DNA from: Pantoea sp. 18069
Lineage (GTDB): Bacteria; Pseudomonadota; Gammaproteobacteria; Burkholderiales; Burkholderiaceae_C
Direction: 5' to 3'
NCBI RefSeq assembly: GCF_902706035.1
Contig: NZ_CACSJA010000006.1
Coordinates: forward strand, 62,001 to 126,000
Length of the DNA: 64,000 bases
Shown: piece by piece, positions 1 to 9,428 of the stretch
Numbering within the stretch: the first letter of the stretch is position 1
Layout: each line of letters begins with the position of its first letter
Notes under the pieces: model-generated
Seen by the model: the letters and a program-made list of their open reading frames with translations, nothing else
The model's database searches: none
Told to the model about the DNA's origin: nothing
Made by a program: the position numbers and the translations under genes

Positions 1-669
1 GGCCTGCAGACCATCGACGTCGATGCCGCGGATCACCATGCCCGCCAGGCGCTGGGAGCGGCGGTGGATCTGCTGGTGGCGCAGGGTGGCACGGCCATCG
101 TCTCGGCCACCACGCGGAACGCATCGGCCCTCGCCGCAAAAGCGTCCGCGCCGCGGACCGCCGACGCCCTGGCGCAGCGCGTGCATTGGTGGCATGGTTA
201 CTCGGCCGGTCGCGATGTGCGCTCGGTCCGCTCCGAAACCGCTCGCGACACGGATGTGTCATACATGGGCGGACAAGACCTGCAGGAGGTTTGCGCCTAT
301 GCCGTGCCCGCCCGGTCGCGGGGCGTAGTGATGATGGATTCACCCGGTTACGAAGCGATGTCCGTTACAGGCCAAGTCGCCGCCGGCGCCACGCTGGTGT
401 GCCTGCTGACCAGTGCAGAAAGTGCCTTAGGTGCGAACGGCGCGCCCACCGTTCGGCTGGCCGCCAGCCATGGCCTGTTTGCCCGCTCGCCCGAAGAAAT
501 GGACCTCGACTGCAGCGAAGCTGCGTCTGGTGCGATGCCGGTCTCCGAAGTGGGCCGCACCATCTATGAAAGCTGGCTGCACCACGCCAGCGGCATTGCG
601 ACCAGTGCAGAGAACCTGGGCCTGGGCGAGGGCGAGTTCGTTCCCTGGCCGATTGGTGTCATTGCTTGA
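1..669 (+). CDS. UxaA/GarD-type dehydratase C-terminal domain, 5' end outside window
   Basis: The frame is open from base 1 to the stop at 667-669, so this is the last 222 residues of a protein that starts before the window. It aligns along its length with the C-terminal domain of the next gene (GGTAI, DSPGY/DTPGY, VTGQVAAGA/ATGQIAGGA, EFVPWPIG/EFVPWPLG), the large domain of altronate/galactarate dehydratases (UxaA family), which remove water from sugar acids. Two conserved spots are changed: the neighbour's SETTE is SATTR here, and its TTGRGS is LTSAES. This suggests a partner or non-catalytic paralogue, or early decay, rather than a standard enzyme. It is 16 bp ahead of the next gene, probably in one operon. 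Family assignment is firm; activity is doubtful. Confidence 0.75.
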   Translation, partial: GLQTIDVDAADHHARQALGAAVDLLVAQGGTAIVSATTRNASALAAKASAPRTADALAQRVHWWHGYSAGRDVRSVRSETARDTDVSYMGGQDLQEVCAYAVPARSRGVVMMDSPGYEAMSVTGQVAAGATLVCLLTSAESALGANGAPTVRLAASHGLFARSPEEMDLDCSEAASGAMPVSEVGRTIYESWLHHASGIATSAENLGLGEGEFVPWPIGVIA

Positions 670-685
670 ACAAGGATTTCGCAAC

Positions 686-2281
686 ATGTCGACTTTTGCC
701 CCTACCCGGCTCGATCTGCCGCCCATGACGGCAGCGTCCGCCAGTACCGCGCAGGCGGGCCTGCGCAACCCGTTCATCCGCCTCGATCCGCAAGACAACG
801 TGCTGGTCGCCCGGGCCGATGTGCCAGCGGGCCTGTCGGTGCCAGTTGAAGGCCTGACCACGCTCCAGGCGATACCCGCCGGCCACAAGGTGGCGACCCG
901 TGCGTTCTCCAAGGGCGACGCCGTTCTCAAGTACAACACCGTGATCGGATTCGCCTCCGAGGACATAGCGCCCGGCACCTGGGTGCACAGTCACAACATC
1001 GCGTTCAGCGATGTGGAGAAAAACTACCGGCATGGCGAATGCTACGTGCCGACCGAGATACTGCCGCCCGAACAACGGGCCCGGTTCCAGGGCATCGTGC
1101 GCCCGGACGGCCGGGTCGCGACCCGCAACTACATCGGCGTCTTCATCGTCAGCCACAAGGCTGCCGTAGTGGCGCGGCAGATCGGGGCCGCGTTTGACGA
1201 AGACACCATGGCCGCCTATCCGCACGTCGACGGCGTTGCCACCTTCGCACACGACCAGGGCGCCGGCATGGAACTGAGCGGTGAGCCCATGCAGGTGCTG
1301 CGCCGCACCCTGGGCGGCTACATGCGCCACCCCAATATCGCTGCCTCACTGGTGATTTCCTTCGGCGACGAAGACAACGAACTGGAGGGCTTGCTGGCCG
1401 ACCAGCAACTGACGCGCTCCCCCCGACTGCAGACGCTGAGCGTGCGCGAGGAGGGAGGCATACGCAACGCGGTGGCCAGGGGCATCGCGCTGGTCGAACA
1501 AATGCTGCCCGAGGCCGAGATGGCGAGGCGCGAGCCGGTATCGGCCGAACACATCGTGGTGGGCATGCAGTGCGGCGGCTCGGACGGTTTCTCGGGGCTG
1601 TCGGCCAACCCCGCGCTCGGCTACGCTGCGGAGATACTGGCGCGCAACGGCGGCACTGCGATCCTGTCCGAGACCACCGAAATATTCGGCGTCGAGCATA
1701 CGCTGACTGCCAGGGCCCGCACGCCGGAGGTCGGCCGCAGGCTGGTGGCGCGCATGGATTGGTGGCTGCGGCACTGCGAAGGTCGGGACACCCAGATCAA
1801 CGGGCAGGTGAGCCCCGGAAACCATGCTGGCGGGCTGGCAAACGTGCTTGAAAAATCGCTGGGCGGCGCCAAGAAAGGCGGCAACCTGCCCTTGATGGAC
1901 GTGTATGAATATGCCGAACCCATCCGGGAGCACGGGCTGGTCTTCATGGATACGCCGGGCTACGACCCGGTCTCGGCCACTGGCCAGATCGCGGGCGGCG
2001 CCAACCTGATCTGCTTCACCACCGGCCGTGGGTCCTGCTTCGGATCGGTGCCTGCGCCCACCATCAAGCTGGCAAGCAACACGCCGATGTACCAGCGCAT
2101 GGTGGCCGATATGGACATCAATTGCGGGGCCATCATCGACGGCGAGGCTGAACTGGCAGACATCGGCCAGGTCATCTTCGAACGCATCCTGCAACACGCC
2201 TCCGGCGAGCCTACCAAGAGTGAAAAGCTGGGCGTCGGCGTGAATGAGTTCGTCCCTTGGCCGCTGGGCGCGAGGGATTGA
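686..2281 (+). CDS. UxaA-family altronate/galactarate-type dehydratase
   Basis: A 531-residue protein. The start is ATG 686 with AAGGA nine bases upstream; the frame stays open further upstream but overlaps the previous gene. The N-terminal ~110 residues resemble the SAF domain of UxaA (NVLVARADVPAG, AFSKGDAVLKYN), followed by GYxRPDGRxATRNYIGV-type sequence and the large C-terminal domain with QCGGSDGFSG, SETTE, TGRGS and EFVPWPLG, all standard for this family. Family members dehydrate altronate, galactarate or related aldonic acids to 2-keto-3-deoxy acids in the cytoplasm. One-chain UxaA proteins are about 490-530 residues, so this is full length. The LacI regulator that follows fits a sugar-acid operon. 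The exact substrate cannot be read from the sequence. Confidence 0.85.
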   Translation: MSTFAPTRLDLPPMTAASASTAQAGLRNPFIRLDPQDNVLVARADVPAGLSVPVEGLTTLQAIPAGHKVATRAFSKGDAVLKYNTVIGFASEDIAPGTWVHSHNIAFSDVEKNYRHGECYVPTEILPPEQRARFQGIVRPDGRVATRNYIGVFIVSHKAAVVARQIGAAFDEDTMAAYPHVDGVATFAHDQGAGMELSGEPMQVLRRTLGGYMRHPNIAASLVISFGDEDNELEGLLADQQLTRSPRLQTLSVREEGGIRNAVARGIALVEQMLPEAEMARREPVSAEHIVVGMQCGGSDGFSGLSANPALGYAAEILARNGGTAILSETTEIFGVEHTLTARARTPEVGRRLVARMDWWLRHCEGRDTQINGQVSPGNHAGGLANVLEKSLGGAKKGGNLPLMDVYEYAEPIREHGLVFMDTPGYDPVSATGQIAGGANLICFTTGRGSCFGSVPAPTIKLASNTPMYQRMVADMDINCGAIIDGEAELADIGQVIFERILQHASGEPTKSEKLGVGVNEFVPWPLGARD

Positions 2282-2349
2282 AAGGGCGGGCTTGGGGCAG
2301 TTACCTCTAGAATCACCAGCTTTATCCACTCCACTCACGCTGTGGCGCA

Positions 2350-3435
2350 GTGCGCCCTGCGTCGGTCAAACACCGCGTGCCCGCCGTTCCCCCCAAAGCC
2401 CCGCTCCCCCGTCCTTCCGCAACCGCCGGCACGGTGAGCGTGACGCTCGCAGACGTGGCCCGCGTGGCGGGTGTTTCCAAGATGACGGTCTCGCGTGCGC
2501 TGGGCAATCCCGGCATCGTGTCGGAGGCTACGCTCAAGCGGGTTCAGGACGCCATCGCCCGGACCGGTTATGTACAGAACATCCTGGCCGGGGCTTTCCG
2601 GTCCAACCGCACCAGGCTGATCACCTGTCTGGTGCCGACCATTGGCGCCGGTTCGGTTTTCATGGATGCGGTGCAGTCCATGAGCGAGGAGTTCAAGGTC
2701 GCCGGTTACCAGGTCATTCTCGGCCAGTGCGAATACGACGCGGCCGATGAGGAGCAACTGGTCGAAGGCATGCTGGCACGCAGACCCGAGGGCCTGGTTC
2801 TCATGGGGCCGGTGCACTCGGCAAAGGCGCGGCGCCGCCTGGGCGAGGTCGGCATACCGCTCGTGGAAGCCTGGGCGATGGCCGGCAAGCCCATCGATTC
2901 GATGGTGGGGTTTTCGCATGAGCAGGTGGGCCGCGACGCCGCGCGCTACCTGTTCTCCAAGGAGCGGCGGCGGATCGCGGTCATCGCTACCGACGAGCCG
3001 CGAGGTATCCTGCGCGAACAGGGATTCATCAAGGCAGCTCGAAAGCTGGGGCTGACCGGGCGCAACGAACCAGTGCCGCACTGGCGCTGTCCCACGCCTT
3101 CGCGGCTGCGGCACGGCAGGCAGGGAGCGGCGCTGCTGCTCGACGCCCATCCGGACATCGACGCGATCTTCTGCGCTACCGACCTTGTGGCGCTCGGCGT
3201 CCTGATCGAGGCGCGGTCGAGGGGGCTTGCAGTGCCGCGGCAACTGGCTGTCGTCGGTTTCGGAGACGCGGACTTCGCGGTGGATACCGATCCGTCGCTG
3301 ACCACAGTAAGGGTGGACAGCCAAGCGCTCGGCCGACGTGTCGCCGCCGTGCTGATCGACCGCATCGAAGGCGTTGCCGAGGCTGGGTACGTTGAGGATG
3401 TCGGTTTCACGTTGATCGAACGCGATAGCGCCTGA
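2350..3435 (+). CDS. LacI-family transcriptional regulator
   Basis: 361 residues with a LacI helix-turn-helix at about residues 32-51 (LADVARVAGVSKMTVSRAL) and hinge ILAGAFRSNRT, followed by a periplasmic-binding-protein-like effector domain ending in VGFGDADFAVDTDPSLTTV. The GTG at 2350 gives about 30 extra residues before the HTH; GTG 2434 or 2440 are alternative starts that match the usual family N-terminus. It lies 68 bp after the dehydratase gene on the same strand and probably controls the sugar-acid genes. The overall likeness is to the GntR/IdnR-like (gluconate) branch of LacI, as inferred from the HTH and hinge sequence. A truncated second LacI gene follows directly. Confidence 0.88.
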   Translation: MRPASVKHRVPAVPPKAPLPRPSATAGTVSVTLADVARVAGVSKMTVSRALGNPGIVSEATLKRVQDAIARTGYVQNILAGAFRSNRTRLITCLVPTIGAGSVFMDAVQSMSEEFKVAGYQVILGQCEYDAADEEQLVEGMLARRPEGLVLMGPVHSAKARRRLGEVGIPLVEAWAMAGKPIDSMVGFSHEQVGRDAARYLFSKERRRIAVIATDEPRGILREQGFIKAARKLGLTGRNEPVPHWRCPTPSRLRHGRQGAALLLDAHPDIDAIFCATDLVALGVLIEARSRGLAVPRQLAVVGFGDADFAVDTDPSLTTVRVDSQALGRRVAAVLIDRIEGVAEAGYVEDVGFTLIERDSA

Positions 3436-3454
3436 CGGCCGCTTGGGGCAAAGG

Positions 3455-3820
3455 CCGCGGCCAGCGCGTCATAGCCCGCAGCGGATTCGTTCCCAATATG
3501 CTGGCGGGAGGACTGTCTTCACAGCGCAGTCGACTGGTGGCGGCCATCGTCCCGCAAATGGTCAATTCGATCTTCATCGAAACCATCCAGTCGTTCAGCG
3601 AAGTACTTTGGCAGCACGGTTACCAGGTGATGTTCGCCATGTCGGGTTATCCGGATTCGCGGGAGGACGAACTGGTTACGGCCATCCTGGCGCGCCGCCC
3701 TGAAGCGATCTACCTGACCGGTGTGAGTCGGTCGCTCGCCACGCGGCGCCGGCTCGCGACCTCGGGCATTCCGGTCGTGGAGGCATGGGATCTGACGCCC
3801 GCGCCTTCGCACAGGAACTG
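3455..3820 (+). pseudogene. Truncated second LacI-family regulator gene
   Basis: The frame VIARSGFVPNMLAGGLSS through PVVEAWD is the hinge and first half of a LacI effector domain. It has no HTH: the sequence enters the family just before the hinge (RVIARSGFVPN), right after the stop of the intact LacI gene. It runs about 110 residues and stops being LacI-like near base 3788, where a TctC reading frame takes over. It resembles the intact LacI upstream but is clearly diverged (AAIVPQMVN against TCLVPTIGA), so it came from a different regulator gene. Not expected to make a working protein. Confidence 0.8.
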
Positions 3821-4630
3821 AGCAAGGCGCTGGGCCAGCAGGTCTACGTGGAAAACCGGCCGGGCGCCGGCAGCACCATCGGCGCCGAAGCCGGGGCCAA
3901 AGCCACGCCTGATGGCTACACGCTGGTGCAGACGGTCAGTGCGCTGTATGGCGTGGCGCCGCTGGTCTATCCCAAACTGGGATACGACGTGGTGAAGGAT
4001 CTGCGATCGGTCATCGTTCTCACATCGTTCGACAACGTTCTGGTAGTCAACAGCACGTTGCCGGTGACCTCGATGAAAGAGTTGATCGCCTATGCCAAAG
4101 GCAAGCCGGGCGAGGTGACGTTTGCGTCGAGTGGAAACGGCACCACTACCCACATGTCGGGCGAGATGTTCAAGCAGATGGCTCATATCGACATCCGCCA
4201 CGTGCCCTACAAAAGCGGCGCGCCGGCCACTACGGACGTGCTGGGCGGGCAGGTCAACATGATGTTCCACAACATTCCTTCCGTCATCCAGCACATCAAG
4301 AGCGCAACACTGCGGGCACTGGCGGTCACTGGTGCGCAGCGCAGCCAGTTCCTGCCGGATGTTCCCACCGTGGCCGAAGCCGGCCTGTCGGGTTACCAGT
4401 CGTCTGGCTGGTTCAGCATGTCCGTGCCTGCCGCGACGCCGCAGGCGGTGATCGACAGACTGTCCAAGGCGTCCATGGAGGCGGTCAAGTCGCGCGGTTT
4501 CGTCAAGTCCATGAACGAGAGCGGCTTCGATGTCGTCGGCGGCACGCCCCAGCAGATGGATGCCATGGTGCAGGACGAAATCCGGCGCTGGGCTCCCATC
4601 GTCAAGTCATCGGGCGTGCGCGTCGACTGA
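3785..4630 (+). pseudogene. Bug/TctC binding-protein gene lacking its 5' end
   Basis: 281 residues that match the Bug/TctC family from the ligand-loop onwards (GSDARAFAQELSKALGQQ, VENRPGAGSTIGAE, PDGYTLVQ, HVPYKSGAPA, LPDVPTVAEAGLSGY). The signal peptide, first beta-strand and the first half of the conserved PPGG loop are missing; a normal member has about 45 residues more. The break coincides with the end of the LacI fragment at about 3788, so one deletion removed the end of lacI and the start of tctC. The ATG at 3785 would give a cytosolic, truncated protein that could not reach the periplasm. The rest of the frame is intact to the stop, which points to a recent event. Confidence 0.8.
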
Positions 4631-5295
4631 CGCTTCTGGCAGGGCTGGACATTGATACTGTCCCCACGGCGATCACGTCCTCCCGGCCGACCATGCCGCC
4701 GGGGGCGGGGATGCACTGCGCGGTGATGCGATGGAAGCACCCTTTCGAATTCGCTCCACTGCGTCTTGGTACAGAAAAACCGTCTCCCGCGGCTCCGGAG
4801 TCGTGAACCGAACAATGAGCTTGAGGTCCGTCTCCAGATTCCTGAAGAATGCGGATACCGCAGCCCTGAAGGGCTATGACGCGGGCAAGAAAAAGCTCCG
4901 CCAGCGTCAAACCGATTTCGCAAGTCCGAATGCTGTTCAGCAAGTCATTGGTCGAAGACATGGCAGTGTGGCGCAATTTATGGAACCCGGGCCGGAGCCT
5001 CGGTCCGAAGTTGTTCGGTGCATGCGAAGACGATGGGCTTGCAGAGCACGCCTTCAGCTGCGCTGATGGCCCAGTACCGGATCCCGCGGCCTGACATGGG
5101 CTTTCTTCAAGCCAAGCGGCATGGATTCTTTCTGGCGAACGTCGTGGGCACCGGGGGCAAGGCATGGGCCGCGAGCGCCGCAGGACGAGTCGCGTGGGCA
5201 GCTTTCATACCGGATGGACGCGCCTGTGCAACTGGCTTGTGACAAACGGCCCTTGTCGGTACTAAAGATGGGCCTTGCTCGAGTGCTGGCGCAAC
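4631..5295. other. Gene-less stretch between tctC remnant and LysR gene
   Basis: 665 bp in which no frame on either strand resembles a family I recognise. Codon use is mixed and all frames are short. A 12-base string (5247-5258) recurs at 17713-17724 in a similar gene-less stretch beside another LysR gene, inside a ~24-bp block of about 80% similarity. Probably decayed sequence. Confidence 0.5.
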
Positions 5296-6180
5296 TCAAA
5301 CCGCCGTGCCCCGCGCCGCCATGAACTGCTGCCCCACCGCCGTGACCACCTCGGCGCGTGCCGCCGTGCGCAGCTGCACCAGGGCGATCTGGCGGCTTTC
5401 GGCTGCCTGGGGAATGGGTACCACCCGCAGCTGCGGGTTGTTTTCCCAGGCATGCCTGGCCAGAAGCGGCAGCATGGCCACGCCCATGCCGTCGCTCACG
5501 AGTTCCACAATGGTCTCGATCGAGTTCAGCTCCATGAACTCCTGGGGCTTGGCGCGCAGCCGGCGCAGCGTGCGATCGACCAGTTCGCCCGTGTGTTCGG
5601 TGCGGTCAAACCGGATGAACGGATAGCGCTCCACCATGATGACAGGCTCGGCCAGCCTGGAGGAGCGCGACGTCAGCAGCACCATGGGCTCGGCGTACAG
5701 CGGAGTCCAGACCAGCGAGGGGCGCTTGAGGGCCGGGTCATGCACCACCACGGCCGCATCGAGCTCATGGTTTTCCACCTGGGCAATCAGCCGGTTGGAC
5801 TTGCCCGAGACCACATGCAGGTCCACCGCTGGATGATGGCGCTTGAGCTCCAGCGTGGCGCGTACCAACTGGCTCAGTGCCGAGACGATGGAGCCGAATT
5901 GCACGGTGCCGGCCAGCGGCGCATCCGCCTGGGTGCCGTGCTTGGCCTGCTCGTACAGTGCCACCAGCTGCGTGGCAATGGGCACCAGTGCCCGGCCCTG
6001 CTCGTTGAGCGCCACTTGCTTGCCCTGGCGGGTAAACAGCTTGCGCTTGAGGTCTGTCTCCAATGTGCGCATCTGCAGGCCCACGGCCACCTGGGTCAGC
6101 CCCACACGATGTCCGGCAGCCGTGAACGAACCTTCCGTGGAGACGGCCAGAAAAGTGCGAAGAATCCGCAGGCTTGGCAT
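5296..6180 (-). CDS. LysR-type regulator, divergent from tctC-ggt
   Basis: 294 residues with the LysR winged HTH at the N-terminus (RTFLAVSTEGSFTAAGHRVG, then LTQVAVGLQMRTLE) and a periplasmic-binding-like effector domain. The HTH is slightly unusual, with TQVAVGLQ where SQpAvSxq is usual. It is transcribed away from the tctC-ggt pair across a 110-bp gap, the classic LysR arrangement, so it probably regulates those two genes and itself. The inducer is unknown; a small acid or gamma-glutamyl compound would fit the neighbours. Confidence 0.88.
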   Translation of the reverse strand: MPSLRILRTFLAVSTEGSFTAAGHRVGLTQVAVGLQMRTLETDLKRKLFTRQGKQVALNEQGRALVPIATQLVALYEQAKHGTQADAPLAGTVQFGSIVSALSQLVRATLELKRHHPAVDLHVVSGKSNRLIAQVENHELDAAVVVHDPALKRPSLVWTPLYAEPMVLLTSRSSRLAEPVIMVERYPFIRFDRTEHTGELVDRTLRRLRAKPQEFMELNSIETIVELVSDGMGVAMLPLLARHAWENNPQLRVVPIPQAAESRQIALVQLRTAARAEVVTAVGQQFMAARGTAV

Positions 6181-6223
6181 AAATGGTTTTCTTTCAAGAA
6201 ACGGAAGAAAGTCCAGCTTTCAC

Positions 6224-6233
6224 AAAGCGCTTT
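6224..6233. promoter_or_regulatory. Palindrome in divergent LysR/tctC promoter region
   Basis: AAAGCGCTTT, a perfect 10-bp palindrome in the 110-bp space between the divergent lysR (start 6180) and tctC (start 6291) genes. A second imperfect palindrome around TTTCTTTCAAGAAA lies at 6188-6201. Either could be a LysR-binding site, but neither was tested against other copies. Confidence 0.3.
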
Positions 6234-6290
6234 CTATCATCAAAATCGGCGTCATCAGTCCTGCAAGCTGCATTAATTCTGGAGTTTTCT

Positions 6291-7286
6291 ATGCTTGAAC
6301 ACATGTCCCGCCGGCTTTTCACCTGCTGCGCCACCTTGCTGACCTGCGGCGCCACGGGCCTGGCCACGCCGGCCCTCGCCGCCGATGTCTGGCCTTCACA
6401 GCCGCTCAAGATCATGGTGGGCTTTGCCGCGGGCGGCGCCAACGACATGGTTGCGCGCATTCTGGCCAAGGAGCTGCAGCAGAGCCTGGGCCAGACCGTG
6501 GTGGTGGAAAACAAGGGCGGCGCGGGCGGCCTGCTCGCCAATGACATCGTGGCCAAGGCGCCCAAGAATGGCTACACCTTGCTGCTGGGCTCCATCGGCA
6601 GCAACACCATCGCGCCGGTGCTTTCCAGGAAGCTTTCCTTCGACCCGCGCAAGGACCTGGAGCCGATCAGCCTGGTGGCGGAGTCGGGCAACGCCCTGCT
6701 GGTGACGGCCAAGCTGCCCTACAAGACGGTCCAGGAAATGATAGGCGCCGCCCGCAAGGAACCGGGCACCATCAACTACGCATCTTCTGGCAGCGGCTCG
6801 ACCCTGCATCTCGCAGGCGCGCTGTTCGCGCAGCAGGCGGGCGTGAATCTGGTGCATGTGCCCTACCGGGGCAATGGCCCGGCCATTGCCGATGTCTCCG
6901 CAGGCCAGGTCCAGGCCATCTTCTCGGGCATTCCGCCCGCCATTACCTCCGCCAAGACCGGCCAGACCCGCATTCTGGCGGTGACCACCAAGGAGCGCGT
7001 GAAGTCCCTGCCCAACGTGCCCACCGTCGCCGAAGCCGGCCTGCCCGGCTATGCCTTCACCTCCTGGTATGGCTTGTTCACCACCGGTGGCACGGATCCG
7101 GCGATCGTTGAAAAGCTGGCACAGGAAGTGCGCAAGATCATTGCCCGCCCCGATGTGCGCGCGCAACTCGAGGCCCAGGGGCTGACCCCCGAAGCCAGCG
7201 ACCCCAAGACGTTCAAGGAGCAAATCGACCGCGAGCTCACACGCTGGACCCGGGACGTCAAGGTTCTGGGCATCTCCGCCGACTGA
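6291..7286 (+). CDS. Bug/TctC-family periplasmic binding protein
   Basis: 331 residues from ATG 6291, chosen because GGAG lies seven bases upstream and a signal peptide follows; the frame is open further upstream without a ribosome site. Signal peptide to about residue 27 (GLATPALA-ADVWPSQPL). Family motifs: VGFAAGGANDMVAR, VVENKGGAGG, NGYTLLLGSIGSN, SSGSGSTLHLAG, HVPYRGNGPA, LPNVPTVAEAGLPGY. Bug proteins bind small organic acids or amides in the periplasm. No TctA/TctB transporter genes are nearby. It is followed after 20 bp by ggt and probably shares its operon, so the ligand may be a gamma-glutamyl compound or a product of it. Confidence 0.9.
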   Translation: MLEHMSRRLFTCCATLLTCGATGLATPALAADVWPSQPLKIMVGFAAGGANDMVARILAKELQQSLGQTVVVENKGGAGGLLANDIVAKAPKNGYTLLLGSIGSNTIAPVLSRKLSFDPRKDLEPISLVAESGNALLVTAKLPYKTVQEMIGAARKEPGTINYASSGSGSTLHLAGALFAQQAGVNLVHVPYRGNGPAIADVSAGQVQAIFSGIPPAITSAKTGQTRILAVTTKERVKSLPNVPTVAEAGLPGYAFTSWYGLFTTGGTDPAIVEKLAQEVRKIIARPDVRAQLEAQGLTPEASDPKTFKEQIDRELTRWTRDVKVLGISAD

Positions 7287-7306
7287 ATTTCCAAGAGCCC
7301 GCGCCC

Positions 7307-8944
7307 ATGTCAGGAACTCCCATGAATGCCCCGTTTTCCCCCGGCAACCCGTACAGCTCCGTGCGCGTTCCCGTTTTTGCACGCAATGGCGTGTCGACCT
7401 CCCATCCCCTGGGGGCGCAAGCCGGCTTGCGCATGCTGTGGGCCGGTGGCAATGCCGTCGATGCGGCCATAGCGGCAGCGGCCGTGATGGCCATCGTCGA
7501 GCCTGTCAGCAACGGTCTGGGCTCGGACGCGTTCTGCATTCTGTGGGATGGCTCGCAGTTGCACGGTCTCAATGCCTCGGGCCGGGCGCCCCAGGGCTGG
7601 ACGCCGGAGTATTTCGAAAAGCGCTACGGCCGGCAGGCCAGGCCGCCGCGCCGCGGCGTGGACTCGATCACCGTGCCCGGGGCCGTCAGCGCCTGGGTCG
7701 CATTGCACGAGCGCTTCGGCAAGCTGCCGTTTGCCAGCCTGATGGAGCCCGCCGCTGAAATCGCCGAGCGCGGTTACCTGGTGCCACCCGTGGTGCAGCA
7801 AAAATGGGCCGCGGGCGCGCCAGAGCTGCAGGCGCAGCCGGGATTCGCCCAGAGCTTTCTGCCGTCGGGCCGGCCGCCTGCCGTGGGCGAGCTGTTTCGC
7901 TTTCCTGCGGCCGCGCGCGCGCTGCGCGCCATCGGTGCCAGCCAGGGCAAGGCGTTCTATGAGGGCGAAATCGCCGCGGCGGTCACTTCCTTTGTCCAGC
8001 AGCACGGCGGCTGCCTGAGCATGGCCGACATGGCCCAGCACCAGGCCGAATGGGTCACGCCAGTGGCCAAGGACTACCGTGGCTACACCCTGCACGAGAT
8101 TCCGCCCGGCGGCCAGGGCATTGCGGCGCAGATCGCGCTGGGCATCCTGTCGAATTTCGACCTGGCCGGCCTGCCACTCGATGGCGTGGCTTCCCAGCAT
8201 CTGCAGATCGAGGCCATGAAGCTGGCGTTCGCCGATGTCGACCGCTATGTGGCCGATGCCGGCATGGAAGTGACTACCGCGCAAATGCTCGACGACGCCT
8301 ACCTGGCAGCGCGCGCAAAGCTCATCGATCCGCAGCGCGCCCAGGATTTCAAGGCCGGCAATCCGGTCCAGGGCGGCACCATCTACCTGAGCGCGGTCGA
8401 TGAGAGCGGCATGATGGTCAGCTTCATCCAGAGCAACTTCGCGGGCTTTGGCTCGGGCGTGGTCGAACCGAGCTTCGGCATCAGCCTGCAAAACCGCGGC
8501 TACGGATTCAGCGCCAACCCCCAGGGTCCCAACCGCGCCAACCTGGTGGGCCCGGGCAAGCGACCGTTTCACACCATCATCCCGGCCTTCCTGACCAAGG
8601 ATGGCCAGCCGGTGATGAGCTTCGGTGTCATGGGCGGCAACATGCAGCCCCAGGGCCATATGCAGACGCTGGTGCGCATGATCGACTACGGCCAGTCGCC
8701 CCAGGCCGCCTGCGATGCGCCGCGCTGGCGCTACAACGCGGGCCTGGCGCTCAATGTCGAAGCCGGCATGGATCCCGCGACTGTTGCAGGCCTGCAGGCC
8801 CTGGGCCACCAGCTGGAGGTCATTGACGATCCCTACCAGGACTTCGGCGCCGGCCAGTTCATCTGGCGCATGGGCGACCCCGCTGTCGAGGGCTACCAGT
8901 TCGCCAGCGATCCGCGCCGCGACGGCCTGGCCGCAGGTTTTTAG
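7307..8944 (+). CDS. Gamma-glutamyltransferase family protein
   Basis: 545 residues of the Ntn-hydrolase gamma-glutamyltransferase family. The N-terminus (VSTSHPLGAQAGLRMLWAGGNAVDAA) starts the large subunit, and GGT at residues 356-358 gives the expected self-cleavage site with Thr358 as nucleophile, followed by SAVDESGMMVSFIQSN. The glycine pair of the oxyanion region (VMGGNMQPQGH) is present. No signal peptide is visible, so it is probably cytoplasmic, unlike E. coli Ggt. The enzyme hydrolyses or transfers gamma-glutamyl groups, or opens related N-acyl bonds. It follows a Bug binding protein by 20 bp. The substrate is open; several family members act on beta-lactam side chains or gamma-glutamyl anilides. 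Confidence 0.87.
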   Translation: MSGTPMNAPFSPGNPYSSVRVPVFARNGVSTSHPLGAQAGLRMLWAGGNAVDAAIAAAAVMAIVEPVSNGLGSDAFCILWDGSQLHGLNASGRAPQGWTPEYFEKRYGRQARPPRRGVDSITVPGAVSAWVALHERFGKLPFASLMEPAAEIAERGYLVPPVVQQKWAAGAPELQAQPGFAQSFLPSGRPPAVGELFRFPAAARALRAIGASQGKAFYEGEIAAAVTSFVQQHGGCLSMADMAQHQAEWVTPVAKDYRGYTLHEIPPGGQGIAAQIALGILSNFDLAGLPLDGVASQHLQIEAMKLAFADVDRYVADAGMEVTTAQMLDDAYLAARAKLIDPQRAQDFKAGNPVQGGTIYLSAVDESGMMVSFIQSNFAGFGSGVVEPSFGISLQNRGYGFSANPQGPNRANLVGPGKRPFHTIIPAFLTKDGQPVMSFGVMGGNMQPQGHMQTLVRMIDYGQSPQAACDAPRWRYNAGLALNVEAGMDPATVAGLQALGHQLEVIDDPYQDFGAGQFIWRMGDPAVEGYQFASDPRRDGLAAGF

Positions 8945-9221
8945 CAGCAGGTTTCCCGCTCCAGGCATGAGCCCCCTGAATGTTTCAGCCTTGCCGCAAC
9001 GACCTGCGCCGGGGTGGAGCGGGATAGCCAGGCCCGCACGCGCAAAAATCGTTTCCTGGTGGAGCACGGGCAGGGCGGGGTGGAGGGGGAGGCCGACTTT
9101 TGCTGCCCGCAGACAGGGGCACTGCTGACGGGGCGGGCCGCTTACATCGTGGTGACACCCAGCACCTCACCCCGGGAGTGCGCAGCCAAGGCGATACCTT
9201 CAAAACAAAATAGAATATTAA

Positions 9222-9251
9222 TTGTTTGCTTAATGCAAATATCGATATAAT
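9222..9251 (+). promoter_or_regulatory. Strong sigma70-like promoter in AT-rich block
   Basis: TTGTTT (9222-9227), an 18-bp spacer and a perfect TATAAT (9246-9251) lie in the only markedly AT-rich patch of this GC-rich area (about 9200-9260). It faces the small gene at 9429 and the RRM gene at 9787. The leader would be about 170 nt for the first gene. The rest of the 8945-9428 gap shows nothing else that I recognise. Confidence 0.65.
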
Positions 9252-9428
9252 AGAGTGATTCCAACTGCAGCGACTGTCTTTTACAGACGCCGCAACCCCT
9301 GCCCAGTGCCGGCAATCTGCACCCAGGCAGGGTGCCTTTTGCGACCTTTGTCGCCCAGTTGGCTGTAGAGCTGCAGCCAACCGAGTTCCTAGAAGCTCAC
9401 GCAGGTCGATTCAAGCCTGCGTCCCTGA

